Below, one piece after another: positions 60,760-64,000 of a stretch of 64,000 nt of DNA; position 1 is the first letter of the stretch, and every line of letters begins with the position of its first letter. The translations under genes and the position numbers were made by a program. The notes under the pieces are model-generated. The model was not told the origin of the DNA and did not search any database. It worked only from the letters and a program-made list of their open reading frames with translations. Origin of the DNA: an uncultured Chlamydiae bacterium (GTDB lineage Bacteria > Chlamydiota > Chlamydiia > Chlamydiales > Rhabdochlamydiaceae). The stretch is taken from NCBI GenBank assembly GCA_903824495.1, contig CAIJXB010000035.1:62001-126000 (forward strand), read 5' to 3'.

Positions 60760-62043
60760 TTAGAGGCTGTCGAAATCTTGCTTCGTTAAAATGCCTGTTT
60801 CACCTTCTGATTTTGCAACTAAAACGGCGCAGCAGGTATCGCTTAGTACGTTCACAGTTGTGCGGCACATATCTAAAATTCGATCCACTGCTAAGAAAAG
60901 ACCGATCCCTTCAGCTGGAAGACCAAATGCCTTTAAAATAACGACAATCGCCACAAGACTTGCAGATGGAATACCAGCAACGCCCATGGAGGTCAAAAGA
61001 GCCAAAAGTACAAAGACGATCTGAGCAGAAATGGTCAGATCAAGCCCATAGGCTTGAGCAACAAAGAGAGCTCCTACGCACTCGTATAAAGCAGATCCTG
61101 ACATGTTCAGTGAATTTCCTAGAGGAATCACGAGGCTGCAGATCCTGTTAGAGACCCCGGCTCTTTTTTCTACACAGTCCATGGTAATAGGAAGAGTGGC
61201 GGAAGAGGAGCTTGTTGAAAAGGCCGTGAGTAGAGCAGGCCCTACGGCTTTAAAGTGTCTGCTGGGGCTTACTTTTCCAATATATTTAAGGAATAAAGGT
61301 ACGACAACCAAACTAAAGATAAGAAGGCCGAGCAGTACAGTAATAAAGAAAAGAGCAAGGGAAGAGAGCGATCCAAACCCTGTAGAGGCGGCTACCTTAG
61401 CGATCAGGCAGAAGACTCCGAGAGGTAGGCATTTCATGAGCAGCTGTGTAATACGGATCATCACCTGAAAAAGACCTTGAAAGGCGTTTTTAAGGGTTTC
61501 TGGACCTTCCCCTTTTACTTTAGAAAGGCAGTAGCCAAAAATAAGACCAAAGAAGATAAGAGCTAGCATTTCTCCCTTAGCAAGAGCATCTAAAATATTG
61601 AAAGGAACAATGCTTAAAATAAGGGGGGTAATTCCCATGGCTTCTTTTGAAGCCAATACGTGATCAACCGAGGGAAGATTTTGAGAGGTTAAAGAGGTCC
61701 TGAGAGCCTCAGAATTTCCCGGCTCAAAGATCTGGACACAGAAAAGACCGATCAAAACGGCAGAAAGAGTGGTTGCCACATAAAAACATAATGTTTTTAT
61801 ACTGATTGACTTGAAGGATTTATCGCTTCCGACTCTTGCGACGCCCGTGACGATCGAAGACAAGACGAGAGGGACGACGACCAGGGTAAGGGCTCTAATG
61901 AATAAAGTTCCGACAAGGTCAAAAATAGAGTAGTAGGTAATCCCGAAAATTTTAGATTCTGTGCCCGTTAAATTGCCTACAATAAAGGCGAGGAAGATGG
62001 CTGCAAATACAACCCAAGGGCCCTTCTTTTTTTTCGATGTCAT
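60760..62043 (-). CDS. gltP: Dicarboxylate/amino acid:cation symporter (DAACS family)
   Basis: 427 residues, about eight membrane helices plus re-entrant loops. Signatures: FSTSSSSATLPITMD (HP1 Ser-rich), LVIPLGNSLNMSGSALYE (normally G-x-T-I-N-M-D-G-T-A), MGVAGIPSASLVA (HP2) and VDRILDMCRTTVNVLSDT (TM8, with the Arg that favours acidic substrates). Likely imports Glu, Asp or a dicarboxylate. The TM7 Asp of NMDGT is Ser here. Confidence 0.92.
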   Translation of the reverse strand: MTSKKKKGPWVVFAAIFLAFIVGNLTGTESKIFGITYYSIFDLVGTLFIRALTLVVVPLVLSSIVTGVARVGSDKSFKSISIKTLCFYVATTLSAVLIGLFCVQIFEPGNSEALRTSLTSQNLPSVDHVLASKEAMGITPLILSIVPFNILDALAKGEMLALIFFGLIFGYCLSKVKGEGPETLKNAFQGLFQVMIRITQLLMKCLPLGVFCLIAKVAASTGFGSLSSLALFFITVLLGLLIFSLVVVPLFLKYIGKVSPSRHFKAVGPALLTAFSTSSSSATLPITMDCVEKRAGVSNRICSLVIPLGNSLNMSGSALYECVGALFVAQAYGLDLTISAQIVFVLLALLTSMGVAGIPSASLVAIVVILKAFGLPAEGIGLFLAVDRILDMCRTTVNVLSDTCCAVLVAKSEGETGILTKQDFDSL

Positions 62044-62115
62044 ACAGTTTCCTTAAAGATTAAAGATTGAATAGCTGTAAAGTGTAGGAGATTAACAGGG
62101 AGAAATCAACTTTTT

Positions 62116-62145
62116 TTGCTTTTTTATCTACTTTTAGAGTATCCT
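62116..62145 (+). promoter_or_regulatory. Candidate promoter for ispG
   Basis: TTGCTT (62116–62121), an 18-base spacer and TATCCT (62140–62145); AAGGG lies before the ATG. Confidence 0.5.
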
Positions 62146-62167
62146 GCCTCCCAATATAAGGGTTCTA

Positions 62168-63898
62168 ATGATGCATTATTGCGAAGAGATTTTTGAAAGT
62201 AGAAGACGAAAAACTAGAGAAGTCAAGGTAGGCTCCGTCGGAATTGGAGGCAGTAACCCTGTCCGGATCCAGTCTATGACAACTTCTAATACTCGAGACG
62301 TAGAAGCTACAGTCCTTCAAGTTTTAAAGCTAGAGCAAGCTGGATGTGAGATAGCAAGGCTGACCGTGCAGGGGATCAAGGAAGCTGAAAGCTGCGAAGC
62401 GATCAAGTCTGCCCTCATCCAAAAAGGGTGCAACATGCCCCTTGTTGCAGACATCCATTTTTATCCTCCTGCTGCGATGAAGGCTGTAGAGTTTGTTGAT
62501 AAGATCCGCATCAATCCCGGCAACTTTGCCGATAAAAGAGCTCTATTTATTCAAAAAGATTACGATGATCATTCCTACGCTCAGGAGTTGATTAAAATAG
62601 AAGAGACGTTTACGCCTCTTGTAGAAAAGTGCAAGCTTTTAAACAAAGCTCTTCGCATTGGAACGAACCACGGCTCTTTATCTGACCGCATTATGAACCG
62701 CTACGGCGATACGCCTCATGGAATGCTTGAGTCTGCTCTTGAATTTGCAAGGATTTGCCGTAAAAACAACTACCATGACTTTGTGTTTTCCATGAAGGCA
62801 AGTAACCCTTTAGTGATGATAGAGGCGTATAGACTTCTTTCTGCTAAAATGTTTGAGCTAAACTGGGACTATCCACTTCACTTAGGTGTTACTGAAGCAG
62901 GTGAAGGGGAAGATGGCCGCATTAAGTCTGCTATGGGAATAGGGTCTCTTCTTTTCGATGGCATCGGAGATACCATCCGCGTATCTTTGACAGAAGATCC
63001 TTGGGCAGAGATCGATCCTTGTCAAAGGATCGTTTCCTGGGCAGAGAAAAAACTCACACAAAAAAATACTCCATTTGTTGAAACCAAACGAAACATCACC
63101 TCCATTTCAAAATCCCCTTCGGTTATTGCTTCTCCTCTGCATCCTAAAGGGTCTGTTCTTATTAAAATGTCTAAAGAAGAATTTTCTCAGCTTGATCTTT
63201 CCAAAGAATCAGATCTCAAACCCGATCTGATTTGGATAGAAGACGCTGAAGAAGAGCCGTTCACAAGGATCACACCCTCCACTTTGGAAATAGCTCTTAC
63301 ATCCACTCCTTCTTTTTTTCTTTTTTCTTGTAACAAAGGATCTTTTGCTCATGAGGGGAGAAGGTTTTTTGAGTTTTTGCGCAGTAACAACATAACAATT
63401 CCTGTGATTTTACATTTTGAAGGAAAGGATCTTTCTTGGGAAGATGTGGTCATCGAAGCTTCTGCAGAATGTGGATCGCTTCTCATCGATGGTCTATTTG
63501 ACGGGATCTGCCTTGATGTCAAAGGATCTTACTTAGACAAGAAGAACTTAAGCTTTGCCATCATGCAAGCAGCGCGCAAAAGGACAACAAAAACCGAGTT
63601 TATATCCTGTCCAGGATGCGGAAGAACTCTTTTTGATCTTCAGAGTGTGTCTAAAAGGATAAGAGAGCGCACTTCTCATCTTCCAGGTGTCCGTATTGCG
63701 ATCATGGGCTGTATTGTCAATGGTCCCGGAGAGATGGCCGATGCCGATTTTGGCTATGTAGGGTCTAGACCTGGGAAAATAGATCTCTATGTTGGTAAGC
63801 AATGTGTAGAGAAAAACATCGATTTTGATAAGGCGGATGAGCGTCTCATTGACCTCATTCGCTCCCATGGTAAATGGGTAGAGCCTGTTATTGTCTGA
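62168..63898 (+). CDS. ispG: 4-hydroxy-3-methylbut-2-en-1-yl diphosphate synthase, long form
   Basis: 576 residues, much longer than the ~370-residue E. coli form; chlamydiae and plants have the long form with an inserted domain. N-terminal TIM-barrel: VRIQSMTTSNTRDVEATVLQ, LVADIHFYPPAA, KIRINPGNFAD, LRIGTNHGSLS, VTEAGEGEDGRIKSAMGIG. An insertion at about residues 290–470 precedes the [4Fe-4S] domain: ISCPGCGRTLFDLQ, IAIMGCIVNGPGEMADADFG. Penultimate step of the MEP pathway begun by dxs. Two start ATGs are adjacent. Confidence 0.97.
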   Translation: MMHYCEEIFESRRRKTREVKVGSVGIGGSNPVRIQSMTTSNTRDVEATVLQVLKLEQAGCEIARLTVQGIKEAESCEAIKSALIQKGCNMPLVADIHFYPPAAMKAVEFVDKIRINPGNFADKRALFIQKDYDDHSYAQELIKIEETFTPLVEKCKLLNKALRIGTNHGSLSDRIMNRYGDTPHGMLESALEFARICRKNNYHDFVFSMKASNPLVMIEAYRLLSAKMFELNWDYPLHLGVTEAGEGEDGRIKSAMGIGSLLFDGIGDTIRVSLTEDPWAEIDPCQRIVSWAEKKLTQKNTPFVETKRNITSISKSPSVIASPLHPKGSVLIKMSKEEFSQLDLSKESDLKPDLIWIEDAEEEPFTRITPSTLEIALTSTPSFFLFSCNKGSFAHEGRRFFEFLRSNNITIPVILHFEGKDLSWEDVVIEASAECGSLLIDGLFDGICLDVKGSYLDKKNLSFAIMQAARKRTTKTEFISCPGCGRTLFDLQSVSKRIRERTSHLPGVRIAIMGCIVNGPGEMADADFGYVGSRPGKIDLYVGKQCVEKNIDFDKADERLIDLIRSHGKWVEPVIV

Positions 63899-64000
63899 TT
63901 ATAAGTTGATTATAACTATTTTGCGTTTTTTATAACCAAAATTAAATTAAATGTTATAATGAAGGTGGAGCCGTAGATTTAGTGTTCTAGATCGAGGTTC
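63899..64000. other. Right-edge intergenic sequence with a possible promoter
   Basis: About 100 AT-rich bases after ispG with a consensus TATAAT at 63955–63960 and no clear −35. Whatever it drives lies beyond the window. Confidence 0.3.

Noticed and set aside
63960..64000. tRNA or small RNA at the right edge
   Set aside because: A TATAAT box precedes it, but no cloverleaf or known RNA motif can be read in the 40 bases left.

Overview
The window looks like a stretch of chromosome from an environmental chlamydia (phylum Chlamydiota, outside the Chlamydiaceae). The main evidence is gene order remembered from Chlamydia trachomatis and repeated here in blocks: pcnB–lpxB; rnpA–rpmH–rpmJ–rpsN; uvrC–mutS–(small protein)–dnaG; tpiA/xseA–xseB–dxs; def–LptD-like–HEAT–maf; CBS/TlyC-like–ybeY–two small basic proteins. 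Chlamydia-type protein features agree: a TGT with the chlamydial substrate loop, long-form IspG, the Chlamydia/Verrucomicrobia small basic protein and MOMP-like porins. G+C is roughly 40% by eye. A U-box protein, a Legionella-type MOMP-like porin, an inverse autotransporter and a GH63 enzyme point to an amoeba- or arthropod-associated family (Simkania-, Parachlamydia-, Waddlia- or Rhabdochlamydia-like). I cannot settle the genus.

Layout. 1–11.5 kb: lpxB (cut by the window edge), an alpha/beta hydrolase and pcnB; a lone DUF1016/PDDEXK nuclease with a perfect palindrome inside it; an inverse autotransporter; a rpmH–rnpA–uvrD–DTW operon diverging from rpmJ–rpsN; a GYF_2 membrane protein; Asp23; and a MOMP-like porin. 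11.6–18.7 kb: DNA repair and replication (uvrC, mutS, dnaG). 18.7–21.2 kb: two convergent effector-like genes, one with a U-box. 21.3–31.9 kb: housekeeping operons (xseA–xseB–dxs–nadK; tpiA–secG–def; LptD-like, HEAT protein, maf). 31.9–38.6 kb: an accessory segment with twin small effector-like genes, a kinase-like protein, a GH63 glucosidase-like enzyme and a low-complexity protein with poly-G/C tracts. 38.7–41.5 kb: an RDD protein and the queuine pair tgt–yhhQ. 41.6–45.2 kb: a glycosyltransferase and two kinase-like proteins, diverging from a sulfotransferase-like gene. 45.3–51.1 kb: DUF3604, a CBS/CorC-type protein, ybeY, small basic proteins, a frameshifted gene and a secreted protein. 51.1–64 kb: holC-like, two DUF502 proteins, rnr, a degenerate HAD, a GT2–TPR protein, folD, an MreD-like protein, aroK, an AspRS fused to a YbaK-like domain, a dicarboxylate/amino-acid symporter and long-form ispG.

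How the genes fit together. Most of the window is core machinery: isoprenoid synthesis (dxs, ispG), LPS assembly (lpxB, LptD-like), translation and tRNA modification (rpmH, rpmJ, rpsN, tgt–yhhQ, aspS, def), RNA maturation (rnpA, rnr, ybeY, pcnB) and DNA repair. The most unusual part is the set of group-transfer enzymes in the accessory segments: a GT2 enzyme, three related kinase-fold-like proteins and a sulfotransferase-like protein. Each starts with a short basic N-terminus and one hydrophobic segment, as in type II membrane or secreted proteins. That topology would place the catalytic domain outside the cytoplasm, where ATP, nucleotide sugars and PAPS are not expected, so I infer they may act at the host interface. 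No tRNA, rRNA, CRISPR array, insertion sequence or phage gene was seen.
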